This document shows positions 43,886 to 52,447 of a stretch of DNA of 64,000 nucleotides, piece after piece. This DNA is from Spirochaetota bacterium (GTDB taxonomy: Bacteria > Spirochaetota > Spirochaetia > Treponematales > UBA12059), in the NCBI GenBank assembly GCA_026398615.1, contig JAPLSN010000013.1, positions 1-64,000 on the forward strand, in the 5' to 3' direction. The translations under genes and the position numbers were made by a program. The notes under the pieces are model-generated. The model saw only the letters and a program-made list of their open reading frames with translations, was not told the DNA's origin and ran no database searches. Each line of letters opens with the position of its first letter. Position 1 is the stretch's first letter.

Positions 43886-44398
43886 GTGGAGTATAGAGGA
43901 AACAGGGACCGCGACCGCGATTCCAACTACATCGAGAAACTCGTCAAGCTCAACCGCACGGCCAAGGTCGTGAAGGGCGGACGCCGGTTCTCGTTCTCGG
44001 CGCTCACCGTCGTCGGCGACAAGACCGGCAATGTCGGGTTCGGTTTTGGCAAGGCAGGAGACGTCACGGAAGCCATCCGCAAGAGCGTCGACCGGGCCAA
44101 GCACAACATGGTGAAGCTGCCCGTGAAGAACGGCACGCTTGCCCACGAGATAATCGCGTTGTACAAGTCCACCAAGGTCATCCTGAAACCGGCGTGCCCC
44201 GGTTCGGGGATCATCGCCGGCGGCGCGGTCCGCGCCGTCATGGAAGCAGGCGGAGTGACCGACATACTCGCAAAGTGCGTCGGTTCCCGGACACCGGTGA
44301 ACGTCGTCCGCGCCGTCTTCTCGGGCATCGGTCTCATGATGGACGCGCGCGTCATCGCGAAGAACCGGGGCAAGACGCTCAAGGATATGTGGGGTTAA
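43886..44398 (+). CDS. rpsE: 30S ribosomal protein S5
   Basis: 170 residues from GTG 43886, eleven bases after rplR, with AGGAGG upstream. Important for decoding accuracy. The N-terminus carries an unusual run of Arg/Asp (EYRGNRDRDRDSNYIEKLVK); KLNRTAKVVKGGRRFSFSAL, GDKTGNVGFGFGKAGDVTEA and GSGIIAGGAVRAVMEAGGV are classical. Confidence 0.97.
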   Translation: MEYRGNRDRDRDSNYIEKLVKLNRTAKVVKGGRRFSFSALTVVGDKTGNVGFGFGKAGDVTEAIRKSVDRAKHNMVKLPVKNGTLAHEIIALYKSTKVILKPACPGSGIIAGGAVRAVMEAGGVTDILAKCVGSRTPVNVVRAVFSGIGLMMDARVIAKNRGKTLKDMWG

Positions 44399-44402
44399 TG
44401 AG

Positions 44403-44588
44403 ATGGCCAAAAAACTGGAAATCAGGCTTGTCCGCAGCGCGTGCGGGCGGAAGCTTTCGCAGCGGTCCACGATCCGTTCGCTCGGTTTGCGGAAGATCAA
44501 TTCGATGAGCATCCACGACGCGTCGCCCGCCATCCTCGGGATGGTGAGGGCCGTCGCCCACCTCGTCGAAGTCAAGGAGATCGACTGA
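44403..44588 (+). CDS. rpmD: 50S ribosomal protein L30
   Basis: 61 residues. RSACGRKLSQRSTIRSLGLR, then GMVRAVAHLVEVKEID, fit the family. Starts four bases after rpsE; its TGA overlaps the rplO ATG. Confidence 0.94.
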   Translation: MAKKLEIRLVRSACGRKLSQRSTIRSLGLRKINSMSIHDASPAILGMVRAVAHLVEVKEID

Positions 44589-45034
44589 TGTCCGACTTCA
44601 ACCTTCACCCGCCCGCCGGGGCGACCCATGCCAAACGCTACGTCGGCCGCGGCCAGGGCTCCGGCCTCGGCGGCACCGCCGGCCGCGGCAACAAGGGACA
44701 GCAGTCCCGTTCGGGCGGCAAGACCTACCCGGGCTTCGAGGGCGGCCAGATGCCGCTCTACCGCCGCATAGCCCATCGCGGCTTCAAGAATTATCCCTTC
44801 AGCCAAGACTACCAGATCGTCAACCTCGATGACGTCGAGGAGCGGTTCCAGGCCGGCGATACCGTCGATGGCGTATCGCTCGTCGTGAAGGGGCTCGTCA
44901 AGAAGGCGGAACTGCCCGTGAAGATCCTCGGCAACGGGGACGTCACGAAGTCACTTACCTTCATAGTGGACAAGGTTTCCGGCTCGGCCAAGGCCAAGAT
45001 CGAGAAGGCCGGCGGCAAGGTCGAGACCCGCTGA
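44588..45034 (+). CDS. rplO: 50S ribosomal protein L15
   Basis: 148 residues. Late-assembly 50S protein. The Gly/Arg-rich start (RYVGRGQGSGLGGTAGRGNK, then GQQSRSGGKTYPGFEGGQMP) and the C-terminal ILGNGDVTKSLTFIVDKVSG are typical. Start ATG 44588 shares its first base with the rpmD stop. Confidence 0.96.
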   Translation: MSDFNLHPPAGATHAKRYVGRGQGSGLGGTAGRGNKGQQSRSGGKTYPGFEGGQMPLYRRIAHRGFKNYPFSQDYQIVNLDDVEERFQAGDTVDGVSLVVKGLVKKAELPVKILGNGDVTKSLTFIVDKVSGSAKAKIEKAGGKVETR

Positions 45035-45066
45035 CTGCGGGCACCCAAAAAAGAGGGGATTGAAAC

Positions 45067-46383
45067 ATGCCCGGCAACCCTTTAGCTGACGTTTTCAGGA
45101 TCAAGGAACTCCGCGACCGGATACTCTACACGATGATGTGGCTCGTCGTGTTCCGGATCGGCGCGTACCTTCCCATTCCCGGGATCAACGCGTCCGCGCT
45201 CACCAATTACTTCAGAGGACAGACGCAGGCAGGCGGCGTGACCGACTACCTCGACTTCTTCGCTGGCGGCGCGTTCAAGAACTTCTCGGTCTTCATGCTC
45301 GGCGTCATGCCCTACATCTCGACCCAGATCATCATCCAGCTCCTTCTCGTCGTCTTTCCGAGCATGAAGAAGATCGCCGAGGAAGAAGGCGGGCGGAAGA
45401 AGATCCAGCTCTGGACCCGCTTCGGGACCATCTTCGTCTGCCTGATGCAGTCGCTCGCCGTGGTCTCCTGGGCCAAGAGCATCCCGAACGCCCTCCTGAT
45501 CGACGAGAAACTGTACCTGGTCATCGCGATCGTCACGGTCACCGCAGGTTCGCTTTTCCTCGTATGGATCGGCGAACAGATCACCCAACGCGGCATCGGC
45601 AACGGCGTTTCGCTCATCATCTTCGCCGGCATCGTCGCCCGCCTCCCGAACGCCATATTCGCCCTCGCGATGAAGATCCAGGCCGGCGATCTCAACGCGG
45701 TCTACGCCATCGTCGTGCTGGTCATGTTCATCGGCGTCGTGGCGCTCGTGGTCATGGAACAGCAGGGCCAACGGAAGATACCGGTCAACTATGCCAAGCG
45801 CGTGGTAGGCCGCAAGCAGTACGGCGGCGCGAACACCTACATTCCCTTCAAGGTGAACCCGTCCGGCGTCATTCCCGTCATCTTCGCGTCCAGCCTGCTG
45901 ACCTTTCCCCTGCAGTTCGCGCAGATGATGGGACCCAACGTCAAGTGGCTCCGCGATTTCGCGTACTTCCTCAGGCCGGCCGGCATCGCGTACAACATCA
46001 CCTACGTGCTGTTCATCGTCTTCTTCGCGTACTTCTACACACAGGTCTCGCTCAATCCGACGGAGATTTCCCGCCAGATCCGCGAGAATGGCGGCTCCAT
46101 TCCCGGCATTCGTTCGGAAAAGATGGAAGAGTACCTGACGAAGATCCTGAACCGCATCCTGCTGCCGGGCTCCCTCTACCTGGCGGTCATCGCCCTCATC
46201 CCGACGCTCGTCCAGGCCGGATTCGGCTTTCCGAGCGAGCTTGCGTACCTGCTCGGGGGTACCTCGCTCCTCATCCTGGTCGGCGTCGATCTGGACACGA
46301 TGTCCCAGATAGAAGCACTGCTCAAGATGCATCATTCGGAAGGCCTCGTCAAAAAGGGCCATTTACGGGCAAGGAACCTGTAA
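45067..46383 (+). CDS. secY: Protein translocase subunit SecY
   Basis: 438 residues with ten predicted membrane helices: the channel of the Sec translocon in the inner membrane. FRIKELRDRILYTMMWLVVF at the N-terminus, GGAFKNFSVFMLGVMPYIST, the cytoplasmic loop QRKIPVNYAKRVVGRKQYGG that binds ribosome and SecA, and FPSELAYLLGGTSLLILVGV near the end are all conserved. In most bacteria adk, map and infA follow; here the next gene is rpmJ. Confidence 0.97.
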   Translation: MPGNPLADVFRIKELRDRILYTMMWLVVFRIGAYLPIPGINASALTNYFRGQTQAGGVTDYLDFFAGGAFKNFSVFMLGVMPYISTQIIIQLLLVVFPSMKKIAEEEGGRKKIQLWTRFGTIFVCLMQSLAVVSWAKSIPNALLIDEKLYLVIAIVTVTAGSLFLVWIGEQITQRGIGNGVSLIIFAGIVARLPNAIFALAMKIQAGDLNAVYAIVVLVMFIGVVALVVMEQQGQRKIPVNYAKRVVGRKQYGGANTYIPFKVNPSGVIPVIFASSLLTFPLQFAQMMGPNVKWLRDFAYFLRPAGIAYNITYVLFIVFFAYFYTQVSLNPTEISRQIRENGGSIPGIRSEKMEEYLTKILNRILLPGSLYLAVIALIPTLVQAGFGFPSELAYLLGGTSLLILVGVDLDTMSQIEALLKMHHSEGLVKKGHLRARNL

Positions 46384-46410
46384 CGACGGCGGGCAGCGCG
46401 CGGAAGCGAT

Positions 46411-46477
46411 CCCCGTCTGAAGAAAGGCGGGGGCCCTTGAAGAGGGGTGCTTTCGCGTGGTACAAATGCCGTTTGTA
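46411..46477 (+). promoter_or_regulatory. Two hairpins between secY and rpmJ
   Basis: An 8-bp stem with one T-G pair (46411-46418 with 46425-46432) and a 6-bp stem (46461-46466 with 46472-46477, TACAAA with TTTGTA). No long T run, so perhaps processing or translational control rather than termination. GGAGGA of rpmJ follows immediately. Confidence 0.4.
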
Positions 46478-46495
46478 TCGTACGGAGGAAGCGAC

Positions 46496-46609
46496 ATGAA
46501 AGTCAGGACCAGCGTCAAGCGGATTTGCGATAAATGCAAGGTCATCAAGCGGAAAGGAATCGTTCGCATCATCTGCGATAACCCCAAGCATAAGCAGAAG
46601 CAAGGATAA
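46496..46609 (+). CDS. rpmJ: 50S ribosomal protein L36, zinc-binding type
   Basis: 37 residues: [20 protein letters not shown], followed by [17 protein letters not shown]. The zinc ligands Cys11, Cys14, Cys27 and His32 are complete (C-x2-C...C-x4-H). ATG 46496 is preceded by GGAGGA. It lies between secY and rpsM, as in spirochaetes and many other bacteria. Confidence 0.96.
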   Translation: MKVRTSVKRICDKCKVIKRKGIVRIICDNPKHKQKQG

Positions 46610-46621
46610 GGAGACCGATCA

Positions 46622-46993
46622 ATGGCACGCATCGCGGGAGTCGACCTCCCCAACAAGCACCTGGACATCGCGCTCACCTATATTTTCGGCATCGGTCGCA
46701 CGAGCGCGCGAAAGATCTGCGATACCACCAAGATCGATCCGAACAAGAAGGCCGCCGATCTCTCGAACGAGGAGATCAACGAGCTTCGCAAGGTGATCGA
46801 GAACGACTACAAGGTGGAAGGGCGCCTCCGCTCGGAGACCGCGCTCAACATCAAGCGCCTCATGGATATCGGTTGTTACCGGGGCCTCAGGCACCGCAAG
46901 GGCCTCCCCGTGAACGGTCAGCGGACGCGCACCAACGCGCGCACCAGGAAGGGCAAGCGCAAGACCGTGGCCGGCAGGAAAAAAGCCGTCTAG
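46622..46993 (+). CDS. rpsM: 30S ribosomal protein S13
   Basis: 123 residues. Contacts the P-site tRNA and the 50S subunit. [32 protein letters not shown] and the C-terminal [20 protein letters not shown] are diagnostic. Twelve bases after rpmJ. Confidence 0.97.
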   Translation: MARIAGVDLPNKHLDIALTYIFGIGRTSARKICDTTKIDPNKKAADLSNEEINELRKVIENDYKVEGRLRSETALNIKRLMDIGCYRGLRHRKGLPVNGQRTRTNARTRKGKRKTVAGRKKAV

Positions 46994-47012
46994 TTGAGGG
47001 AGGACGAATTAC

Positions 47013-47393
47013 GTGGCAGTAACCAAGAAGAAGAAAGAAAAGAAGAGCGTTTACGAAGGTAACGTCTACATCCAGGCGACTTTCAACAACACGATCATCA
47101 CGATCACCGACATCAACGGCAACGCCATCTCGTGGGCGTCCTCCGGCGGCCTGGGATTCCACGGCGCGAAGAAATCCACCCCCTTCGCCGCCCAGACCGT
47201 CACCGAGACGGCCGTCTCAAAGGCGCTCAACGTGGGGCTTCGGGAAGTGCACGTGTACGTGAAGGGACCCGGCATCGGCCGAGAGTCCGCCATCCGCCAG
47301 CTCGGCGCGCTCGGTCTGAAGGTGAGGACGATCAACGACGTCACCCCCATTCCGCATAACGGGTGCCGGCCGAGAAAGGCGCGAAGGATCTGA
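47013..47393 (+). CDS. rpsK: 30S ribosomal protein S11
   Basis: 126 residues from GTG 47013. Platform of the 30S subunit. [40 protein letters not shown] and [16 protein letters not shown] are classical. The region after it carries three hairpins before rpsD. Confidence 0.97.
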   Translation: MAVTKKKKEKKSVYEGNVYIQATFNNTIITITDINGNAISWASSGGLGFHGAKKSTPFAAQTVTETAVSKALNVGLREVHVYVKGPGIGRESAIRQLGALGLKVRTINDVTPIPHNGCRPRKARRI

Positions 47394-47397
47394 CAAG

Positions 47398-47525
47398 GTA
47401 TCGGAAAGCCGAAAGCGGCTTTCCGATACTACCTTGAATAGCCGCAATTGAGCGGAAAACCTGATGGTTTTCGGGCAATTGCTGAGCAGGTAGAAGAAAA
47501 GTTTCAGGTTTTTCTGAAACCTGCT
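47398..47525 (+). promoter_or_regulatory. Structured leader before rpsD (three hairpins)
   Basis: Stem 1 is a perfect 14-bp inverted repeat (47398-47411 with 47416-47429, AAAG loop). Stem 2 (47445-47450 with 47476-47481, plus 47456-47461 with 47466-47471) has an internal loop. Stem 3 is 7 bp (47501-47507 with 47514-47520) inside an outer AGCAGG/CCTGCT pair (47485-47490 with 47520-47525). S4 represses the alpha operon in E. coli by binding a pseudoknot; this could be an unrelated leader with the same job. No T run follows stem 1. Confidence 0.55.
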
Positions 47526-47543
47526 GAGGGGGTAAACCTAAGA

Positions 47544-48179
47544 ATGGCTCGATACATCGGTCCCAGCTGCCGGCTCTGCCGCGCCGAGGCGAAAAAACTC
47601 TTCCTCAAGGGCAATCGCTGCAAGAGCGACAAGTGCCCGGTAAACAAGAAACGACCCGCCCCGGGCAAGAATCCGAAGGCGCGGACCGGCAAGCATTCGG
47701 AATACGCCATCCAGCTTCGTGAAAAGCAGCGGCTCAAGAGAAGCTACTGCCTCCTCGAAAGGCAGTTCCGCAATACCTTCGAGAAGGCGCTCAGGATGCC
47801 CGGGAAAACCGGCGAGAACCTGTTCGCCCTCCTCGAACGCAGGCTCGACAATCTGGTATACAGGCTCCATTTCGCGGTTTCCCGCGCCCAGGCCCGCCAG
47901 CTCGTTCTGCATGGCCACGTCACGGTGAACGGAAAGCGCGTCGACGTGCCATCCTTCACGGTGAAGGTCGGCGACAGCGTCGCGATCCACGCGACCAGCA
48001 AGAAAGTCAACCTCGTCAAGGATGCGCTCCAGGAAGTCGGAAGAAGCGGCGTCATGCCGTGGCTCACGATCGACGCCGATCAGATGACCGGTTCGTTCGC
48101 CAGCATTCCGCATCGCCAGGACATCACGGACATGGCGGACATCCGCGAGCAGCTCGTCGTCGAGCTTTACTCGAAATAA
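47544..48179 (+). CDS. rpsD: 30S ribosomal protein S4, zinc-binding type
   Basis: 211 residues. Primary 16S binding protein. Zinc ligands Cys9, Cys12, Cys26 and Cys31 (GPSCRLCRAEAKK; GNRCKSDKCPVNKKR). ALLERRLDNLVYRLHFAVSR and RAQARQLVLHGHVTVNGKRV form the S4 RNA-binding domain. ATG 47544 fits the conserved MARYIGPSC; the 150-base leader upstream does not code. Confidence 0.97.
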   Translation: MARYIGPSCRLCRAEAKKLFLKGNRCKSDKCPVNKKRPAPGKNPKARTGKHSEYAIQLREKQRLKRSYCLLERQFRNTFEKALRMPGKTGENLFALLERRLDNLVYRLHFAVSRAQARQLVLHGHVTVNGKRVDVPSFTVKVGDSVAIHATSKKVNLVKDALQEVGRSGVMPWLTIDADQMTGSFASIPHRQDITDMADIREQLVVELYSK

Positions 48180-48188
48180 GGAGCGGCT

Positions 48189-49244
48189 ATGGCGCGAAAG
48201 AACCTGCTCAAGGGCTTCAAGCGGCCGAAGGGCATCACTTACGAACAGAGCGAATCCTCGACCACCTACGGCAAGTTCGTCGCGTATCCCTTCGAGCCCG
48301 GTTACGGAACCACTATCGGGAACACGTTGCGCCGCATCCTTTTGTCCTCCATACCCGGATACGCCGTCTCCGCCGTGCGCATGGTCCGCTACGGTCCGGA
48401 CGGTTCCCAGCATGTCGTTTCGAGCGAGTTCGAGATGATTCCTGGCGTGGTCGAAGACACGATAGAGGTCCTCAACGCGGTCAAGCAGCTCAGGCTCAAG
48501 CTCCACAACGACGAGGAGGAAACCACCTTCCTCTACGAGATCAACGGCCCGTGCGAACTCAAGGGCTCCTTTTTCGGGAAGGACAAGCCGGTCGACGTGC
48601 TCAATCCGGACATCCATATCGCGACCATCATGGACGGCGTCAGGCTCGAGGTGGAAATGCAGATCGAACTCGGTCGGGGCTATGTCCCGAGCGAGATAAG
48701 CGAAAAGTACGTCGAGATAGTCGGCACCATCCCGATGGACGCCATCTTTTCGCCGGTACTCAAGGTAAAATACTCCGTTGAACCCACGCGGGTGGGCCAG
48801 CGCTCCGACTACGACAAGCTCATCCTCGAGATCTGGACTGACGGCAGCGTCAGGCCAGAGGACGCTCTTGCCGAAGCCGCCAAGATCGGGAAGGACCACT
48901 TCTCCATCTTCGTCAATTTCGACGAGGGGGAGGGCGATTCCGACGAGGAGAGCGACGAGATCGAGGAACGCATCAGGCAGATCCTCAACACCCCGGTGGA
49001 AGAGCTGGAACTCTCGGTCAGGTCGTCGAACTGTCTCAAGAACGCCAACATCAAGACGATCGGCGATCTCACGAAGAAGACCGAAGACGATATCGCCAAG
49101 ACGAGGAATTTCGGAAAGAAATCCCTCCAGGAGATCAAGGACAAGCTCAAGGAATGGAACCTGTCGCTCGGCATGAACGACTACACCGAACTCAGGAGCT
49201 ACCTGAAACTCTCGATGCAGAAGGAAGATTCCCATGAATCATAA
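48189..49244 (+). CDS. rpoA: DNA-directed RNA polymerase subunit alpha
   Basis: 351 residues. The N-terminal domain dimerises and starts RNA polymerase assembly: [20 protein letters not shown]-like block ([20 protein letters not shown]), and [20 protein letters not shown]. An acidic linker ([20 protein letters not shown]) leads to the C-terminal domain ([35 protein letters not shown]) that binds UP elements and activators. Its end overlaps rplQ by 11 bases. Confidence 0.97.
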   Translation: MARKNLLKGFKRPKGITYEQSESSTTYGKFVAYPFEPGYGTTIGNTLRRILLSSIPGYAVSAVRMVRYGPDGSQHVVSSEFEMIPGVVEDTIEVLNAVKQLRLKLHNDEEETTFLYEINGPCELKGSFFGKDKPVDVLNPDIHIATIMDGVRLEVEMQIELGRGYVPSEISEKYVEIVGTIPMDAIFSPVLKVKYSVEPTRVGQRSDYDKLILEIWTDGSVRPEDALAEAAKIGKDHFSIFVNFDEGEGDSDEESDEIEERIRQILNTPVEELELSVRSSNCLKNANIKTIGDLTKKTEDDIAKTRNFGKKSLQEIKDKLKEWNLSLGMNDYTELRSYLKLSMQKEDSHES

Positions 49245-49671
49245 GTCAGGATTCAACAGGCTGAGCCGTACGACCGCGCACCGGAAGGCCCTTCTCCGGA
49301 ACATGGTGACCGTGCTGTTCAAGCACGAGCGCATAACGACGACGAAGGCCAAGGCCCTCGAAGTCAGGCGGGTCGCCGAGAAGATGATCACGCGCGCCAA
49401 GGAAGACTCCGTCCACAACCGCAGACTGATCGCCCAGAAGATCACGGACGAGGCGATCCTCGCCAAGCTCTTCAAGGATATCGGTCCGCGCATGAAGGAG
49501 CGGAACGGAGGCTACACGCGCATTCTCAAGCTGGGTTTCCGCAAGCTCGACGCCGCCAATATGGTGTTCCTCGAGCTCGTGGACCGCAAGTCCGACGACG
49601 AGAAGGCCAAAAAGCGCGACGAGCGCAAGGCCGCCAGGAAAGCCAAGGCCAAGACCGAGAAAAAGGACTAA
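49234..49671 (+). CDS. rplQ: 50S ribosomal protein L17
   Basis: 145 residues. [40 protein letters not shown] and [20 protein letters not shown] are diagnostic; the C-terminus is a Lys/Arg/Glu/Asp-rich tail. ATG 49234 lies within the last codons of rpoA. Confidence 0.97.
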   Translation: MNHKSGFNRLSRTTAHRKALLRNMVTVLFKHERITTTKAKALEVRRVAEKMITRAKEDSVHNRRLIAQKITDEAILAKLFKDIGPRMKERNGGYTRILKLGFRKLDAANMVFLELVDRKSDDEKAKKRDERKAARKAKAKTEKKD

Positions 49672-49683
49672 GGGGGATACGCC

Positions 49684-49854
49684 ATGTCCAAAGCCCATCG
49701 CGGAAAAGGACTCAAGGACCAGATCGGCGCCGGCCGCGGGACCTGTCCCGTGTGCAAGAAGGTAGGCGTGAAGGTCCTGTACGAACAGGAAATTGAAGGC
49801 AAGAAAATGAAAATATGCAAGATCTGCAAAGCCACTCTCGCCAACAAGAAATAG
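49684..49854 (+). CDS. Small zinc-ribbon protein at the end of the ribosomal cluster
   Basis: 56 residues: MSKAHRGKGLKDQIGAGRG, then two Cys-x2-Cys knuckles, CPVC (21-24) and CKIC (45-48), 20 residues apart, and a basic end (CKATLANKK). The spacing fits a four-Cys zinc ribbon of the kind that binds RNA or ribosomes. GGGG precedes ATG 49684, and it sits 12 bases after rplQ, before the cluster terminator, so it is almost certainly co-transcribed. Role unknown; I expect it to be conserved in spirochaetes but could not check. Confidence 0.8.
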   Translation: MSKAHRGKGLKDQIGAGRGTCPVCKKVGVKVLYEQEIEGKKMKICKICKATLANKK

Positions 49855-49895
49855 GGGCGAAGTGGCAGGACTACGCCAGCCAACGGAAAATATGA

Positions 49896-49914
49896 ACGCC
49901 GGGAAATCCGGCGT
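49896..49914 (+). promoter_or_regulatory. Hairpin upstream of the cluster terminator
   Basis: ACGCCGG (49896-49902) pairs with CCGGCGT (49908-49914), 7 bp, GAAAT loop. Possibly an RNA end-stabilising element. Confidence 0.45.
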
Positions 49915-49920
49915 AGCCGG

Positions 49921-49954
49921 GAAGCCGCCCATACACGGACGGCTTTTCAATTTT
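49921..49954 (+). terminator. Intrinsic terminator ending the ribosomal cluster
   Basis: AAGCCG (49922-49927) pairs with CGGCTT (49940-49945), followed by a T-rich stretch (TTTTCAATTTT). It separates the zinc-ribbon gene from rarD. Confidence 0.65.
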
Positions 49955-49961
49955 CACGGTA

Positions 49962-49991
49962 TTGGCATATGTCCATTTTCCCGTATATGAT
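49962..49991 (+). promoter_or_regulatory. Sigma-70-type promoter for rarD
   Basis: TTGGCA (49962-49967), 18 bases, TATGAT (49986-49991). Transcription would begin at about 49998, two bases before the ATG at 50000; no ribosome-binding site is present. Confidence 0.6.
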
Positions 49992-49999
49992 GATGCAAC

Positions 50000-50893
50000 A
50001 TGAATGATGAACGAATCCGGACGGGAACCGCGTACGGGCTCTGTGCGTACCTCATGTGGGGGCTCTTCCCGCTGTACTGGAAACGGCTCGCCGCGGTGGA
50101 TGCCCTCCAGATCATGTGCAACCGCATCGTGTGGTCCTGCGCCTTCACCTTCACGGCGCTGCTGGTCGGCAGGAAGCTCGGGACGCTCTTTGTCATATTG
50201 CGGAGCCCGAAGCGTTTCGCGTACGCCGCCCTGAGCGGCGTCCTCATCTCCGCGAACTGGTTCATCTACATATGGGCCGTCAACTCGGGAAACATCGTCG
50301 AGTCCAGCATGGGGTATTACCTGAACCCCCTGATTTCGGCCGCCTTCGGGCTCATTTTCTTCCGGGAGCGCGCGGACCGGTTCCAGGCGATCGCCTTCTG
50401 CGTGGCCACGGTCGGCGTCGCGGCAATGATCGTTTCCTACGGCCGCGTACCATGGATATCCCTGTCCCTGGCATCCACCTTCGCGCTCTACGGCCTCATC
50501 AAGAAGAAGGCCGACCTGGACGCCCTGGGCGGTTTGTTCGTCGAGACGGCCTTCGTGGCTCCGGCCGCCCTCGCATGGCTGGCTTGGTCCCAGGCGGCGG
50601 GGACCGGCGCCTACGGGCGCGTCGGGGCGTTGGAAACCATCCTCCTGGTGCTGGCCGGAGTCGTCACCGCCGTGCCGCTGTTCTGCTACTCCGCCGCGGC
50701 CGTACGCATTCCCCTGACGACCCTGGGTTTCCTGCAATACGTATCGCCCACCCTGCAGCTCCTCATCGGTCTCTTCGTCTACGGTGAAATCCTCGACGGC
50801 CCCCGCCTCGCGGCGTTCGGCTTCGTCGTCATCGCGCTCGCAATCTTCTCCGTCGGACGCCTCGTCGCGTCGAGGAAGTCGGGGTCGGCCTGA
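50000..50893 (+). CDS. rarD: RarD-type EamA transporter
   Basis: 297 residues with ten predicted membrane segments in two EamA halves. The start GTAYGLCAYLMWGLFPLYWK and SANWFIYIWAVNSGNIVESS with SMGYYLNPL are the RarD signature; LGFLQYVSPTLQLLIGLFVY lies in the second half. RarD was named for a chloramphenicol-sensitivity phenotype in Pseudomonas; the true substrate is not known. The message is probably leaderless (see the promoter at 49962-49991). Confidence 0.9.
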   Translation: MNDERIRTGTAYGLCAYLMWGLFPLYWKRLAAVDALQIMCNRIVWSCAFTFTALLVGRKLGTLFVILRSPKRFAYAALSGVLISANWFIYIWAVNSGNIVESSMGYYLNPLISAAFGLIFFRERADRFQAIAFCVATVGVAAMIVSYGRVPWISLSLASTFALYGLIKKKADLDALGGLFVETAFVAPAALAWLAWSQAAGTGAYGRVGALETILLVLAGVVTAVPLFCYSAAAVRIPLTTLGFLQYVSPTLQLLIGLFVYGEILDGPRLAAFGFVVIALAIFSVGRLVASRKSGSA

Positions 50894-51115
50894 AAGAGAC
50901 CGACCACGGAGATACGGAGGACAGACCACGAAGGACACGAAGGGGAATCGCGAAGGTCTCGAAGGGTGGATCACGATGATCACGAAGTCAGGATCATTCA
51001 GGAAGCGAAAGGCTGGATTCCATGGTCTTGATCGAGGAATCGTGATGGTCCTGATCGTGATCCCATTTTGTCTTCCTTCGTGCCCTTCTCTCCCTTCGTG
51101 GTTGATCCTGCCCGG
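50894..51115. repeat. ACGAAGG-type imperfect inverted repeat, copy 2
   Basis: CCACGAAGGACACGAAGG and related units (50925-50990) face CCTTCGTGCCC and CCCTTCGTGG (51065-51105) on the other side. The same unit family occurs at 25250-25475. No gene is seen in the 233 bases between rarD and hutI. Confidence 0.7.
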
Positions 51116-51126
51116 GATGTCGCTGT

Positions 51127-52374
51127 TCAGCGCCTGAACGCCACCGTTCCGTTCCTCACGACCGTTTCCACGAGGTTCATCCCGGAATGGTAGGCGAGGT
51201 GAGCGCGGCCCGGCGCGTCCAGGATGAGCAGGTCGGCGCGTTTCCCCGGCTCCAGGGAACCTGAGTCGCCGGCAAGGCCGAGCGCAGCCGCCCCGTTGAG
51301 CGTAAGGGCAGTCAGGCATTCTTCGACGGACAACTTCATGTAGAGGACGCCGATCGCGAAGATCATGGGAATCGACTGGCTGTAGCAGGAGCCCGGGTTG
51401 AGGTCGCTCGCGAGCGCGAGGGCGCAGCCTGAATCGATCATGGAGCGGGCGTCCGCGTAAGGTTCGCGGAGCACGAAGGCGGTCAGGGGAAGGCAGGTGG
51501 CGACGACGCCCGCGGCGGCCATTCTGGCGATGTCGCCCGGGCTGGCCTTGAGGAGGTGGTCGGCGCTGACGGCCTTCATTTCGGCGGCGAGCCCGGCGCC
51601 CCCGATGCGCTCGATTTCGTCGGCGTGGAGCTTGAGGCCGAAGCCCTCGCGGGCGCAGGCTTCGAGGTAGCGCCGGCTGTCATCGAGTTCGAAGACGTTT
51701 CTTTCGGTGAAGACGTCGCAGAAGACGGCGACTCCCTGGCGCTTCACCTCGGGAAGGACCGTCCCGATGACGAAATCGACGTACTCGCGCGTCCTCCCCG
51801 CGTATTCCTTCGGTGTCGCGTGCAGGCCCATGAAAGTCGGAACCAAGCGCACGATGTCCTCGTCGCCCAGGATGCGCATGGCTTCGAGCTGCCTGAGCTC
51901 GGTGTCGAGGTCCAGGCCGTAGCCGGACTTGCCTTCCATCGTCGTCACGCCGAGCGACAGCGCGCGTTTCAGCCTTTCTCGACCGGTGTCCACGAGCTTT
52001 TCCAGCGAAGCCTTCCTCGTGGCCCCGACCGAGCGGCCGATGCCGCCGCCCCGCTCGTGTATTTCCATGTACGGGACGCCGGACGCGCGCCACGCGAATT
52101 CGTCGTCGCGGAATCCCCCGAACACGAAATGGGTGTGGGAATCCACGAACCCGGGCACGACCGTCCTGCCGCGTGCGTCCACTGCTTCGCAGTCATGATC
52201 CGTTCTGGGTGCGCCTGCAGCCGGTCCCGCGTAGATAATGCGGCCGCCCCTGGCGGCCACGACGGCGTCCTGCACGACGCGCAGTTCCTTCATGGCGCTG
52301 CCGCGGGATGCGACTGCGCCGACGGGGGTCGCGAGTTCCCCGATGTTGCGGATGACGATAGTTCCCTTGCCCAT
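51127..52374 (-). CDS. hutI: Imidazolonepropionase
   Basis: 415 residues. Third enzyme of histidine degradation: opens imidazolone propionate to N-formimino-glutamate. Metal-binding VDSHTHFVFGG, the substrate-binding segment TTMEGKSGYGLDLDTELRQL, LHADEIERIGGAGLAAEM and LASDLNPGSCYSQSIPMIF are characteristic. ATG 52374 follows GGAAGGAAAG. hutH and hutU are not in the window, so the rest of the pathway must be elsewhere. Confidence 0.96.
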   Translation of the reverse strand: MGKGTIVIRNIGELATPVGAVASRGSAMKELRVVQDAVVAARGGRIIYAGPAAGAPRTDHDCEAVDARGRTVVPGFVDSHTHFVFGGFRDDEFAWRASGVPYMEIHERGGGIGRSVGATRKASLEKLVDTGRERLKRALSLGVTTMEGKSGYGLDLDTELRQLEAMRILGDEDIVRLVPTFMGLHATPKEYAGRTREYVDFVIGTVLPEVKRQGVAVFCDVFTERNVFELDDSRRYLEACAREGFGLKLHADEIERIGGAGLAAEMKAVSADHLLKASPGDIARMAAAGVVATCLPLTAFVLREPYADARSMIDSGCALALASDLNPGSCYSQSIPMIFAIGVLYMKLSVEECLTALTLNGAAALGLAGDSGSLEPGKRADLLILDAPGRAHLAYHSGMNLVETVVRNGTVAFRR

Positions 52375-52408
52375 CTTCGTTCTTTCCTTCCGTCGTCGCG
52401 ATGATGAC

Positions 52409-52442
52409 CGAAACCCGGGAACCGGACGGTCCCCGGGTTTCG
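52409..52442 (-). terminator. Hairpin between the large transglutaminase-like gene and hutI
   Basis: A perfect 11-bp inverted repeat (52409-52419 with 52432-52442) with a 12-base loop, just past the stop of the upstream minus-strand gene. No T run follows, so it may be a processing or weak termination signal. Confidence 0.5.
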
Positions 52443-52447
52443 GGGAT

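Noticed and set aside
46384-46495. adk, map or infA between secY and rpmJ
   Set aside because: The gap is 112 bases and contains only hairpins.
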